Notes: generated by a model from the sequence alone, not told the origin. DNA of 64,000 bases from Dillenia suffruticosa (GCA_033439265.1 JAVTVX010000010.1:24851056-24915055), one strand, 5' to 3'. Counted from the first letter of the stretch, positions 23,132 through 34,920 are shown. A program made the numbers and translations.

Positions 23132-25127
23132 AAACTTTAAAAAAAATCATAGCTCCTCGCCCCTGCCCTCTGCGCCTTTCTCCCAAGGTAGAGAGATTAT
23201 TTATGATATGGGCGATCATTTTCTCATTTTTACTCGATAAAAATAATATATTTTATTTTATTTTATTTTTTGATTCTCTATAATGGTTAAAGTTTATTTA
23301 TTTTATGACGAATATTCTGTTTGGTAGAAGAAAATTTGTGGGGGGATAGAGTGGGTGTAGATCTTCTGGGTGAGAAATGCGGGTATAAATATATATATAT
23401 TTTTATTGGATTAATCGATATTTGGGTATTGTCATACTAATACAATTTAAATATTATAGAATCTATTAAGAATTGATTTTTTAAAATTTTTTTTCTCCAT
23501 TAATAACATTCAAAATCGAACAAAGGGGTTCGGTAAAAGGCGGGTACAAATATTATCACCCAAAATGCCCTATGCCTGTGCCCTGCATGTGGTCCATTAT
23601 GTTCCCTTTGTGGCATCAATTTCTCTCCGTACCCTCAGCCCAAATTGTGAATTAGTTTTCCTTCCTATCACGCTTTCTGTTTTTGGGAATCTGGTCTGGG
23701 GATCTTCATATTGGGATGTGTTGGAGTGGCCGGCACTCAGTAAGCTGGCTCATCTTGGTGTCACATGTGGATAGGTCCACAATGTTCAGATTGATTGCTT
23801 GAAGAGATTTTCCAAACTCTTTATCATTATTTTCTTAACTATACCCACCGGAACCGTAAAAAATTCCCTGGAGAGTACCGAGAAGGTCAGATTTGTTCAA
23901 ACGCTTTCTCATTATTGGACGGGACCGCAGTGCACATGTTAGAGATTGGATTGGGAAAATGTAATGGGGGCCACAATGTGATTTGTCAGAATATGGGCTA
24001 GGCCCACCCCAAGATTTCCCATGAATGATATGTGATTGTGCCCCACGACCCAGCCCAACCACAACCCAATCCATTGAATTTGATTGTTACCCACCCAAAG
24101 GGACTCAAATTAATTTAAGTAATTATTGGTCCAATTATTACAAAAATTAATTGGTGCACTACTAAGGAAGAATCCATCGGCTAGAGAAAATAAAGAAAGT
24201 CAGCCTATATCTTGGGATTATAAATTATGAACTCCTAGAAACAAGGTAATGTCAAATAACCACTTGCAAAGGAAACCAGGAAGAGCACGTTAGACAATCT
24301 TATTATATCTTGAATCTATCTGGATCTGAAGGGCTTTTTCCTTTGCCTTTCCTCCTCATCATAAGGACTCTCTCTCTCTCTCTCTGCATGCGCTTGTATA
24401 AGAAGAACTGTTTAGATTCTTAGTGTGGTCGACTCTGTGTTTTCTATAGATTGTGGGTCCTTTCGAAATTGAATGATCTTCATCTTCACATTGTAAAGTC
24501 AATGTCAGAATTTAATTTTGTTAACAAAAAACTACAATAGTTTTTGATTTGGATGATTTTCAGAGTGAGGAGGATTGATGAACTTGTATACGTTTTGTTT
24601 TAATTCCCACTTTCTTTTTTTCCCTTTTTTTTTTCTCTTTTTCCAATGAGCAATTACTAAGAAGAAGAGACCGCCTGTATTCCTACCCTTTACGCATGGT
24701 TGAAAGTGAAACCGTGGAAATGGGCGGGCAACCGGCCCCTCCGCAATTTCGAAAGAAGAAAATAATTAATATATATATTTTTAAAATTATTTTATTATAT
24801 ATCACTATAAATCTCAAAATATAGTTAAATTGTTTGAAATATTATTTACTTCCTAAAATTGAATAATCTCTTCCTCCTCTACTCTCTCTATCACTATTTG
24901 TTGTACTCCACTCATTATATGAAGCTTTTGTTTCTATTTTCTCTCTGGATATTATTTTAAAAACTTAACTCCGTATGTGTTTAACCTCAATATGTAAACA
25001 TTTTTTTAACATAGCCGGTCTCAAATACGAATAAAGAAAGAGAGCTTTGATACGGTTAATAACTACTAACGTAAAAAAATTTTTCAATTTTAAAAACTTG
25101 ATCTATTATTGAATATCGAAATTAAAA

Positions 25128-25280
25128 CACAAATTATTATTATTATTATAATTATTATTATTTTGGTAACAAGATGAAGGGACTAACTTCTAAAAGAAGT
25201 TGTACCCCGGATATCCCGCTTTAAACAGAGATACACCTCACTAAAAGGGAAAGCAAAATAATGAAACCACAAATTATTAT
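25128..25280 (-). mobile_element. Small retroposon with (AAT)n tail and 13-bp target duplication
   Basis: CACAAATTATTAT flanks a 127-bp insert at 25128-25140 and 25268-25280 (perfect match). On the minus strand the insert runs from GTTTCATTATTTTGC through GGTGTATCTCTGTTTAAAGC and GGATATCC to CTTGTTACCAAAATAATAAT, ending in AAT repeats. The terminal GTTACCAAAA resembles the TGTACCAAAA ends of the micro-insertions. The tail plus duplication indicate retroposition. The source family is not recognised; the AT-rich target and tail make the exact border uncertain. Confidence 0.6.
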
Positions 25281-25792
25281 ATTTACATAATGAACTGCTA
25301 TATCTGCACTTGCAAATAGCAACTTCCTAGTATATTAAATGCCAAATAAGAGTGGGATAACAAAATATGGGAGGACTTTGTTTGGTAAAGGTGATGTTAT
25401 GTTAGATGAGATTAAACATAATTGTTCAATATAAAAATTATTAATTTAACAATAATTTAAATAATAATTTTTAATTCTTCAATTCTACATATTGTACATA
25501 GAAGTATTAATTAATTTAAAATAAAATAAAATAAGATCAGCTGAACATAGACTAAAATGGATGCCAAGAAAAAATGTAATTTCCTTTGCCACACTAACCC
25601 AAACCCCATTAAGTAACAGATAAAATTCTAAGATCCGCAGCGCATTCATTGACCGTGAAATTTAGCTAACACACCGCACATGGTTCCACATTAATAAATT
25701 AATGTATAGGGTCATTTCCTTAATCTTATATTTAATAATTCCATCCAATTCTATTAGGTGACGGTCTTCTCCAATTAAACATTGCTCATCTC

Positions 25793-25800
25793 TATTTATA
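25793..25800 (+). promoter_or_regulatory. Probable TATA box of the carboxylesterase gene
   Basis: TATTTATA lies 75 bp before the proposed start codon at 25875, leaving room for a transcription start about 30 bp downstream and a short leader. It argues against using the in-frame ATG-like start at 25782, which lies upstream of the box. A CCAAT motif precedes it at about 25771. Confidence 0.55.
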
Positions 25801-25874
25801 CTTCTCTAAGTCCATACCTAAACTCCAATATCACCGGAATTAAGTACTCGGTGAATTGCTTGTGGAGCCTAACC

Positions 25875-26867
25875 ATGTCTGATCAAACTGCAGAACCCAA
25901 TCACACCGCTGATCCATATGAGTATCTCCACATCATCCCAAATCCTGATGGCACGATACAACGGCCAGAAGAGTTTCACCCATTCACGAAAGCATCATGC
26001 GATCCTATCCAAGATGTAATATCCCGAGATTTGGCTTTCAACCGATCAAACAACACCTGGGTCCGATTGTACCTACCCACGAAAGCATTGGATTCCACCT
26101 CCAACCCCAGCAAGCTCCCGCTCATGATTTACCTTCGCGGTGGAGGATTCATCATATGCAGCGCCGCCACAACGGTCATCCATGACTTCTGCAACACCAT
26201 GGCTGCTGATCTCTTTGCTGTGGTCGTGTCCATTGAATACCGTAACGCTCCGGAGCATCGTCTGCCTGCGGCATATGATGATTGCATGGAAGCGTTTCAG
26301 TGGATCAAAACTACCCCAGATGAGTGGCTTAGAGACTATGCCGATTACTCCAATTGTTTCATCATGGGAACAAGTGCCGGTGGAAATATAGCATACCATG
26401 CAGCTCTACGTGTGGCTGCAGATATTGATCATTTCAAGCCCCTGCAAATCAAAGGACTCATATTGCATATTCCATTTTTTGGTGGATGCGAGAGATCCGG
26501 ATCTGAGCTCCGTTCCAAGGACCCGGTTCTACCCTTGTTTGTCACTGATCTCATGTGGGGCCTATCACTGCCAATTGGGTTCACTCGTGACCATGACTAT
26601 TGCAATCCAACGGTTGGCGATGACGCCAAAAAATATGAACCGATCAAAAGTCTGGGTTGGCGGGTCATGGTTACGGGTTACAGCGGAGACACGTTATTTG
26701 ACCGTCAAATTCAAATAGCACAAATTTTGGAAAACGCCGGTTTAGAGGTTGTGACTAAATTCTTGGAGGGTGGTTTTCATGCGGTTGATGTGTTCGAACC
26801 CTCAAAAGCAAAGGAGTTGTTCGTGGCTGTGAAAAATTTTATTAGTTTACCTTCGAAGACTACATAG
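25875..26867 (+). CDS. Plant carboxylesterase (CXE family, alpha/beta hydrolase)
   Basis: A single exon encodes 330 aa, the usual CXE length. The start is the ATG in AACCATGTC, chosen because a TATA-like box lies 75 bp upstream. The fold is alpha/beta hydrolase-3. The nucleophile S167 sits in GTSAGGN, D272 in GDTLFDRQ and H302 in GGFHAVDVF, a complete catalytic triad. The family signature EYRNAPEHRLPAAYDD is present at about 121-136. The oxyanion-hole motif, normally HGGGF, reads RGGGF (R88-F92): the codon at 26136-26138 is CGC where a His codon CAC would differ by one transition. It is most like the CXE1/CXE120 group and is expected to be a soluble cytosolic esterase acting on small acyl or carboxyl esters. 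GID1 gibberellin receptors share the fold but lack the catalytic His, so this is not a GID1. Confidence 0.95.
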   Translation: MSDQTAEPNHTADPYEYLHIIPNPDGTIQRPEEFHPFTKASCDPIQDVISRDLAFNRSNNTWVRLYLPTKALDSTSNPSKLPLMIYLRGGGFIICSAATTVIHDFCNTMAADLFAVVVSIEYRNAPEHRLPAAYDDCMEAFQWIKTTPDEWLRDYADYSNCFIMGTSAGGNIAYHAALRVAADIDHFKPLQIKGLILHIPFFGGCERSGSELRSKDPVLPLFVTDLMWGLSLPIGFTRDHDYCNPTVGDDAKKYEPIKSLGWRVMVTGYSGDTLFDRQIQIAQILENAGLEVVTKFLEGGFHAVDVFEPSKAKELFVAVKNFISLPSKTT

Positions 26868-27307
26868 AAAATAACGAGTGGATTTGACAATTATTGAATT
26901 TCATGTATGAGTTGGAGATGGGAATTGATTTGACAACTTCATCGTGTGATATGGATAAACATTGCTTTCGTGTCATCAATATTGTAGTACGAGAGAGAGA
27001 GAGAGATTTGTGTGATAAAAAAAGTTCTTGTTTGGTCCAAAATACATAATGAAGATCCAATCCAACTGCCATAATGCATCTCGTTTTGGTCTAAATTCAA
27101 TTAAAATTTAATTTTTATTTTTTTAAAGTCAACTCTTGCTTTACCTTATTATTACTATTTTCTTATTAAATATATGATCGATTAGAACCAATCTTTGATT
27201 GCAATCAACCTCGCCTTATTTGTTGGACACCTGCAAAGAGCCATTAATTTGATATAGGCCTATATATATATGTCATTTCTAAATTTATGTTTTATACCAT
27301 AACTATC

Positions 27308-27550
27308 TTTTTTTTTTTTTTTTTTATGTACTATGAGTTAGGCACCACTCAATATTCGAAGTTTCACCCCAATTAACCTGAATTAATCACTACAAATCCC
27401 ACTTTGTAAGGATGGGTCTCCCACTTTGGTAAATAAGCATAGGGTGGATTTGTAATTAGATATTAATATATATATATTTTTTTTATATTAAGATTTGAAT
27501 CCGAGATTATCGGATTGAGAGAGGGGGATTGTGACTACTAGACTGTCTTT
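27308..27550 (-). mobile_element. SINE-like element with long A-tail, interrupted
   Basis: On the minus strand an A-box-like segment (GTCTAGTAGTCACAATCC) near 27540 is followed by a B-box-like CGGATTCAAATCTT, a body ending GAAACTTCGAATATTGAGTGG, then ATAGTACAT and a run of about 20 A at 27308-27327. An (AT)n stretch lies inside it. I see no convincing target duplication, so the ends are approximate. Confidence 0.5.
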
Positions 27551-27603
27551 TGGGTGATAATTATATATTAGTGTCGAATGATACGTATATATACAAATCC
27601 GTT

Positions 27604-27680
27604 AATAAATTTTGACTCAAGTAGCATCTTCTCCCTCTCCCATACTCGGGTTCGAGTCTCTGCACCAAAGAAAAAAATCC
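27604..27680 (+). mobile_element. tRNA-like retroposon fragment ending GCACCA plus A-run
   Basis: CATACTCGGGTTCGAGTCTC contains a good RNA polymerase III B box (GGTTCGAGTC) and is followed directly by TGCACCAAAG and an A-run. No paired acceptor stem or full cloverleaf can be drawn, so it is not a functional tRNA gene. It looks like a short tRNA-derived retroposon whose 3' end resembles the CCA terminus of a tRNA. Confidence 0.4.
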
Positions 27681-28299
27681 CAATTCTGGCTCATAAAATA
27701 AATGGGCCATATGGACCATTCGGGTCATCCTTATCAGGCCCAGGCCCAATAACCACAATTATTGGTAAAATTGTTTAAACTCATGTTGAAAGCGGGTGAC
27801 ATCAGCTCAGACCTGCGCTCCGTACACATGCGAGGCAGGACCCGAATTGGATCAAATTTATAATTTTTTTTTTACAATATTATATTAGATTTTAGTAAAG
27901 ATTTTTAAAATTTTAGTGAAATTGCGCAAAAAAGTTTACTTAACAATTTCTTTTTTTTTTTAAAAAAGTCTTTTTGGGGGGTGGGGAGATTCCCCATCAA
28001 CAAATTAAATTAATTATTGACATATTAAATTAATTTTTCTTAATTTAACTGGTGAATGGAAGTTATCTTAATCATCTGTGTGTCTTTTTTATTTCGCACT
28101 TAAAAAATTGATTTCAAGATTTACGAAATTTTGGGAATAAAAAGGAATCATCTATAATCCCTAAGTCTGAATATTGGCTTTAGCAACATATTGCCTTTGA
28201 AAAATCAACCTTTATTTTGGGCGATATTTGAAAAATCAACCTCGGCTGATCTCTGTCAAAAGTCATTACCATATTGGCTTATTGGACCAAACTCCTTTG

Positions 28300-28461
28300 A
28301 CTTGAATTATTGAAAACTCTACTCTCTTAATTAGAGATCTCAAATTCGAACCCTGAAAATAACTAAAAAGAAATTGAGGGAGCCAACCCCTAAAAATAGA
28401 CTCCAAAGTACTCAAATCGGATTAATCGGGTAAAATTCCGAATACCGATAGTGAAAACAAT
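28300..28461 (+). mobile_element. SINE-like copy (old)
   Basis: AGAGATCTC, AATTCGAACCCTGA (B-box-like), GAGAGCC-type GAGGGAGCCAACCCCTAAA, AGACTCCA and CGGATTAATCGGGTAAAATT followed by CGAATACCGAT appear in the same order as in the copy at 45.7 kb. The tail has merged with an (AT)n tract and no target duplication is visible. Confidence 0.55.
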
Positions 28462-28860
28462 ATATATATATATATATATAGGGACTTAGGGTCCGGCCCA
28501 TCTTCCAATGTTGGCCTGAACTTGAGCCCACCACCAAGTGGTACCATTATGCGATTAGACAAATTTTAACGCCCTAGCAAGGTTTTCGAGTTAGGCCGGG
28601 CCACTTTCGATCCAAACTTTATTCACAGCAGAAGCACTGTTTGGACTGAAAAAGTACAACACCTGTGTAGGTTTTAACACAATTTCTCCATTGACCATAT
28701 CTAAAAATCATAGACAATTTTCCAAGTTATCTCATCATGGCCTTGATTACCAAAGGCCTTATGGCCTTTGTCATTCGCATGAACTTTCCTTAGATGTCTT
28801 TGTTTCCAATAATTCGATCAACTTCAACGTGTGACATTAGGCCCTAATTGACTCAGAACA

Positions 28861-28912
28861 AATTCATACTCCTTTAGCACCAAAAAAAAAAAAAAAAAAT
28901 TCATACTCCTTT
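28861..28912 (+). mobile_element. Micro-insertion AGCACC(A)n with 16-bp target duplication
   Basis: AAATTCATACTCCTTT occurs at 28861-28876 and perfectly at 28897-28912. Between them are 20 bp: AGCACC followed by an A-run. Same design as the other micro-insertions, in the opposite orientation. Confidence 0.65.
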
Positions 28913-29210
28913 TGTTAGAAGTGCCTTTGTGGCCCTGTTCAGGAAATCTCAACTTAATTTAATTTGTTTTGACTAATTTTTATTTGCATTTTATTTTATT
29001 ATACTTTTAATATTTTCGAGTAAAATGACAAATTTTGAACGATATAAGATTTGTAAGTAAAAGTAAAATTTCTCTATAAAAAAGACTAAAATTATGAAAA
29101 TGTTAATAATTTATTGAATTGAAAGTACCTCATAATTTCTTACCAATTTAATCTCAATTTCTTCAAAAAGTAATATTCCTAAAAGTTACTATGGGAAATA
29201 GAGTTTGCTA

Positions 29211-29436
29211 AAATACCCCAACCCAACCAACGCTTCGGTGGTTTAATGGGGAGGGTATTAGTATCTCACATTACGAATCGGGGTTTGAGTCTTGGTAGTA
29301 GTAAAAACGACGTTGGGAGAGCTTCCTCCCGATTGAGATCTGACAGTAACTCAGTTGAGATTAATTGGAATAAAATTTCGGATACTCAACGGTAGACCAA
29401 GTTCATGAGATCAAAAAAAAAATACCCCAACCCAAC
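29211..29436 (+). mobile_element. tRNA-derived SINE with perfect 16-17 bp target duplication
   Basis: AAATACCCCAACCCAAC lies at 29211-29227 and 29420-29436. The body (29228-29419, about 192 bp) opens with an A-box-like CTTCGGTGGTTTAATGGGG and a B-box-like GGGGTTTGAGTCTTGG, spaced as in tRNAs, then a unique body ending AATTTCGGATACTCAACGGT, and an A-run. The perfect duplication implies a comparatively recent insertion. Transcription by RNA polymerase III is predicted from the boxes. Confidence 0.8.
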
Positions 29437-31692
29437 AGTTAGAACTAGGCCCACCTCGGCCAGTGGATTTTCTATGATATCAATAAAGCCCAAAACCAAT
29501 AACCTTTTCCTGATCGGTCCACCTCAGAATGTGGAAAAGCGCTTTACGAATGCCTGCGGTAGGAATGGCCTCACATACACGATTTTCCTGGACCAATCGC
29601 GCTTACACCTGATAAACATGGAAAAATAAGTTGGAGCTTCAATTAATTACGAAAAAAATGTCCTATAATTGAAAATAATAAATCATTCTCTTAACTGTGA
29701 CCGAAAATAAAAAATTATTTTTTTGATCGGTATACAGATTACTCAACTAATACGATTCTAACACTATGGGATCCGACTTAAGGATTAATTTTTCAATGCC
29801 TATTTTTCCATTCTTAAGACTTGTATTCAAAATTTTAATTAAAAAAATTTAGTATTTTGTCATTAAACACACAGGATATGGATAAAAATTATCTTTTTCT
29901 TCAATAAACTCAGAGACATAGGTTCAGATAGTCCCATTTAATGTTCAAGGGATTTGTATCTGTATAAGCAAAGTCATTCAATACTATACTAGAGTCGCTT
30001 TCTCAAGTAGTCGAATTCAAAACAAACGTTTACCCCGATCTTAAAATTACACAAAACAAAACAAAATAGAAGAATACGGTGACAAGCATTTTACGTAGGA
30101 GACTATTCGTGGAAAATAATATCAACTTATACGTGGCAAAATCTAAGTTCTCCGCTCGATTTGATTGGTATTAACATCCAAAATAATTGAATATTATAGC
30201 TAAAAATTTAACTTTATTTTCAAGAGAACATGAAGAGGATAAGAGATATCAGGAATATGTGTGCGTGCATGCATAAGCGCATTTTTGTCTTCCTCGAAAC
30301 AACGTTGCTATACCACATTTCATTATCACAACAAACTTGCAAAAGAAAAGACAAGAAACTTAGGAGATATGAAGATTATGTTCCATTTTGAAGCTTTCAT
30401 GGATGCTCAGCTTTGTGGCACGTAGTTTATGACGTTTGATTTGTTTCTAAAAGATATTCTAAGGTTTTCCCAAATCAATCCGATCATCACCTTCGTCCTT
30501 ATATGGCTCACTGGCTCTCAGTTTCTTTCTTTTTTTTTTTTTTTTTTTTTGACTGTTTTTAACTTGGATAAAGCAAAAGAATAGGAACAGGTGAATTATT
30601 TCTATTCATTTTTTTCTTTTTAATGTTATCATTTCAATAATTAATGTAAACTTCTATTTCCATGGTTTCATCCTATCCGTATACTATAGAAGTAAACTAA
30701 TATGAATGATTTTGTCTTGTGGGATGAAAATAAATAAAAAGAGATATGATTACATTAGAGATATATATAAGTAGAAAACCCTATAAGGGTCTTATCCCCT
30801 AGGACTCTAATCAAGGTTGAAGGGTTTTTGACTGTTCTGAGAATTGAGAAGTGATTGGACTGATTTAATGGCGAGTTTGTTTTGATTTGATTATTTTATT
30901 AATGATGTGAGAGAGAGAGAGAGAGAGGAAAAGGACGGTTTGAGTCCTAATGTAAAGTTTGTTGTTTTTTCTTTTGTTTTGGAGTGCAATAAAAAATGAA
31001 TTAGATAGATTATGTAGAGTTCTCTTTATTTAATTTACCTAGTAATCTTCACATTCTCCAATACAAAATCGAGAAGAGGGTTTGTTTTCTTATTGCAGAT
31101 AAAAACAAAGTTTTGCTGTAAGGGAATGAAGAAATATTAGGACTTTGCATAGAGATGCTTCATCTCATGTGCATCTATTGGAGAGTAAGGGATGTAAACA
31201 GACCCAAAAGAATACAAACTACTTCTACGAGACATAACAAAAGTGATAACATCACATGTATTTTTAACTGAAATATAAATTATTATATATTTAAAAAAAT
31301 CTAAGGTATAATTAACTGGAAAAGCCAGAGAATGCATGTTAAGATGGGAGAACTTCTTCGCTGTTAATTGCAGAGAAAAACGTGGCACCTCCAATTAATC
31401 ACAATTTCTTATTCATTAATATGTTTTAAAGAGGCGAACCCAATAATTTATGTTCGTGAGTGAGACGAAACACATGATGCATTTTGAGGGTACAGTATCA
31501 AGGGTTAAATTTTTAAATAGAACAAACAGTGTTTTGAAATTTAAACTTTTCTTTTATAGAAAATATTATTAATAAAAAAATATTGCTACTCATGGGAAAG
31601 TTTAATTATTTTCTCGTTAGAAAATATTTAAAAGTTTGTATAACGTCTACAAATACAAAAAAAATAGTAAAAGCAATTGATCTCTAATCTCG

Positions 31693-31887
31693 AAACAATC
31701 TTGATGTACCAATAGTCAGTTGGTCTAATAGGATGTAGTGTTAGATTTCTTAATCAAGATCACGAATTTAATTCATAATTTGGGCATGAAATAGATTATG
31801 TTAGGAGGATAGTCCCTTTAAATAGGTTATTACAAGTTTTGGATACCGATTGATATAATAATAATAAAAAAAAACAATCTTGATGTA
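31693..31887 (+). mobile_element. SINE-like insertion with perfect 16-bp target duplication
   Basis: AAACAATCTTGATGTA is at 31693-31708 and 31872-31887. The insert (31709-31871, 163 bp) begins CCAATAGTCAGTTGGTCTAA (A-box-like), carries a degenerate B box (CACGAATTTAATTC), and ends TTTTGGATACCGATTGAT followed by an (ATA)n/A tail. Its 3' block matches those of the other SINE-like copies. Confidence 0.8.
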
Positions 31888-33959
31888 GAGCATTTTGGAA
31901 CAAAAGGGGTTAATTTTGAATTACTTTTGAATTAATATATTGGGATTTATTATTTCACTGGGGTTAAATTGCTCCTATTTTGCTTCACGATCAACAATGA
32001 TGTGAAAGGTATAATAATTAACTTAATTTATTATAAAAAATCAAATAATTTTATATTAAAAAGATAAAATCAGTGTCATTTTAATCATAAAAAACACTAT
32101 TTTCCATTGACAAAGGATAACTGCATAACATGGAATGCATGGTTGAATCTGAATAGGTTATTCTTATTAGCTCATTCATAATGTTACAAGATTAATTTAA
32201 AAAAAAAAAAAAAGAAAGAAAGAAAATTTCTGCAGATAGCAACCGGAGTACTGCGTGGTGTGGTGGGGTGTAGTGTGAGATATCATCTTGTGGTATTAAA
32301 TAATGATGTTGAACTTCTAGATGAGTGGTTGGTTCATCGATCGTACACATTACTTACAGCCGTAAGAATAACCCAAAATCCACGACAAAACCACCCAATA
32401 TCTCACTCTCACTAATAAATTATATTCTTGTCCCACCAGATTAAAAAAAAAAAAGGACATTTGTAAAGAATTATGAGAAATTACGAATTAGATCAAAATT
32501 TAAAATTTTAATTCTTTATGAAGATCTTTTTGTACAAAGTAAAAGGTAAAATTGTCAAACGTTGCTCATCCAAAACTGGGAGATAGATCAAAGTGCCCCC
32601 AGTTAATTAGTCAATTTAGTTTGGTAGGTCATACAAGCAGGTAAGATCTGGTTGCGATCATGACCGATCAAAGGATCATGAATCAGGGTACGGTCACAGA
32701 TCAAATCCTTGCAAATCCAAATTCCGCAGTGCCGACGGAGTAAGATGAGACTACCATAGAGCGGGTGATCTGACAAGCAGAGAATCGAGAGAGAGAGAGA
32801 GAGAGAAAGAGTGTGTGTGTGTGTGTGTGTGTACGTGAAAACCAAAAAAGATTGAAAGAGAGTAGGGCAGGAGGAATCCAACATATAATCTTATGTTGTG
32901 TCCTCTAGTGGGAGAAATGAGTTGCCAACGTGTTTTTGTTTTTTTTTTATGGCGTGTTTTGTTTTGGTTCGGGGTTGATGAGAAAAATGGACGATGATGC
33001 GTGCATAAAAATGATGAAATATATGAGGATATTTATCCGAATTTTTAAGGAAAATTTGGAAAAACAAAAGGAAACAAAGAAAGCAACAAAATGTTTCCAC
33101 GTGATGCGGGCCTGTTGGAAGCGAGAACGGTGGAGGGGGGCTGTCATCGTCCTTACTTGTGGCGGCTCTGCTCTCTCGGTCTCAATACTTAAGAGACAAC
33201 ACACACAAATACTCTTTTGGATCCTTCCTAACTAACACTCTCCTGTGTTGATTCAATCTCTTAAATTTTTGTGGTAAATCAAATTAATACTCAACTCACT
33301 TTTATATAATATAAAAAAAAAATCACTTAGATATAAGCTATATATATATATATATATATATTATTTAATTCTGAAAATTCACTCAGGTTCAGCCTTGGTT
33401 TGAATTACTTCCCAAATCATATTTAAAATCCCTCTTTATATTATAAGGCAATCCATATTTAAAATAAAAAGAAATATTTCAAAAATTCAAGCAATGAATT
33501 GATCAAAATAGTTTTCGAACAAAGTAAAAAAAGAAATTAATTTTTATTGGGATGGATCGGATGGCAACCATAGATCTTTCTATTCATTTGGTCTTTCATG
33601 TTACCTTCATTATTATCGTATTACTAAAATATTAATTTCTATAATTTATTAACATAAATATATGTGTATGATTCATTGGGAGGCTAGCGAATATAAGTTA
33701 TTAATAATTTATAAATTGTTTATTTATTAACATAAATTATTAATTAAATTTGGAGTATTGAAAGAAGCAACTAAATGCACAATGACATAGATCTAGTTAC
33801 GCTTCTGGAAATACATTTAAATTAATATAAATATAATTGACATTGGTCCCACTCCATAATATATTTATAGTACATATATATATATATATATATATATATT
33901 AACAATATGCATGGGGACTTTTGCCAATTATTACTTATTAACCCAAAGTCAGTGTATTA

Positions 33960-34570
33960 ACTTTAACAAGTTAAAGAGAAATGGTGAGTTGGAATGACTC
34001 AGCTAAGGTGTAAAGCTTTGTTGCTTATGTGGAGAATTAAAGGGGATTAAAAGAGGTTATGTGTCGTATTAAAAGGGATTGTAAAAAGCTGATATTTAAG
34101 ATTTATGATAGAGCTTTTACTTTAATGTATATATGGTACATATATATATTAGCTTGTGTGGAAATAGAAATATGAAAAAAATACATAAATATAAAAAAAT
34201 AAAATGATATTTTATAATAATAATAATCTAAACTGATAAAATATATAATTATTAATCAAAAGAAAAATAATATAAAGTAAAAATTATAATTAAATAAATA
34301 AATAATTTATTATATATAAAAATATATATAAAAATATAAAAATATAAAAATATAAAATTTTTATTTAAATATTAATTAATTTGAGACATTTCAAAAATAA
34401 AAAAATTATACCGATAATCGACTACAAAATCAAAGAGAGATAATGAGTTAGCATGGACGAGCTAAGGTGCAGGGTTATGTGGGTGCTTGCTTGTGTGGTG
34501 GATTAAAATAGATTAAAGGAAGCTATTTGACACGTTAAAAGAGATTATAGGAGAGTGAGGTGTTAAAATT
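33960..34570. repeat. Diverged tandem duplication, unit about 465 bp
   Basis: GAGTTGGAATGACTCAGCTAAGG at about 33981 (shown here in part) pairs with GAGTTAGCATGGACGAGC at about 34447; both are followed by TTATGTGG, GATTAAA and a GATTRTA block. The second unit is cut off by (AT)n at about 34576-34614. Between the related blocks lies very AT-rich DNA that also has a relative at 37400-37620. Confidence 0.55.
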
Positions 34571-34571
34571 A

Positions 34572-34615
<44 letters not shown>

Positions 34616-34866
34616 CATGATAGATTTGGCCGGGTTTCGGGCGGGTCAATTCAGTAAAACGTACAGAAGCGGTAGAAATTGGATGGGAAGAGTTCGAACT
34701 TTTGGATTGACATGAGCTTAGGAGGGTGGGACGCAACCATTTTAAAAAAAAATAATAATAAACTTGGAGTATAATATGAAACAAAAGAATGTTGCAGCAT
34801 TCAAGACAAACACTACGACAATGCCGTATTGTTAGTATTCCTCTGCTTTCTATATTACACAATCAT

Positions 34867-34870
<4 letters not shown>

Positions 34871-34918
<48 letters not shown>
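34871..34918. repeat. (CT)n microsatellite
   Basis: About 24 uninterrupted CT units. Confidence 0.95.

Positions 34919-34920
<2 letters not shown>

Larger units (their letters stand above)
20412..25874. other. Spacer between trihelix-pseudokinase and carboxylesterase genes
   Basis: No gene is recognised in these 5.4 kb. The trihelix 3' untranslated region begins here and includes a (TGAT)n run at 20433-20468. Other content: AT-rich DNA, (AT)n at about 23101-23129, a (CT)n at about 24368-24385, and a small retroposon-like insertion at 25128-25280. Short frames of 60-110 codons at about 22.2-22.8 and 23.6-24.1 kb show no known motif. Confidence 0.5.

Noticed and set aside
25782-25874. Upstream in-frame start giving a 361-residue carboxylesterase
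   Set aside because: It precedes the TATA-like box at 25793 and adds 31 residues absent from the family; the ATG at 25875 fits better.
26073-26399. Minus-strand frame inside the carboxylesterase gene
   Set aside because: Antisense shadow of a well-conserved coding exon.
27640-27676. A tRNA gene at the GGTTCGAGTC motif
   Set aside because: No acceptor or D stem pairing and no anticodon arm can be drawn; the A-run after CACCA indicates a retroposon.
33960-34570. The 465-bp duplicated units as a pair of long terminal repeats
   Set aside because: No TG..CA ends, primer-binding site, polypurine tract or coding remnant between them.
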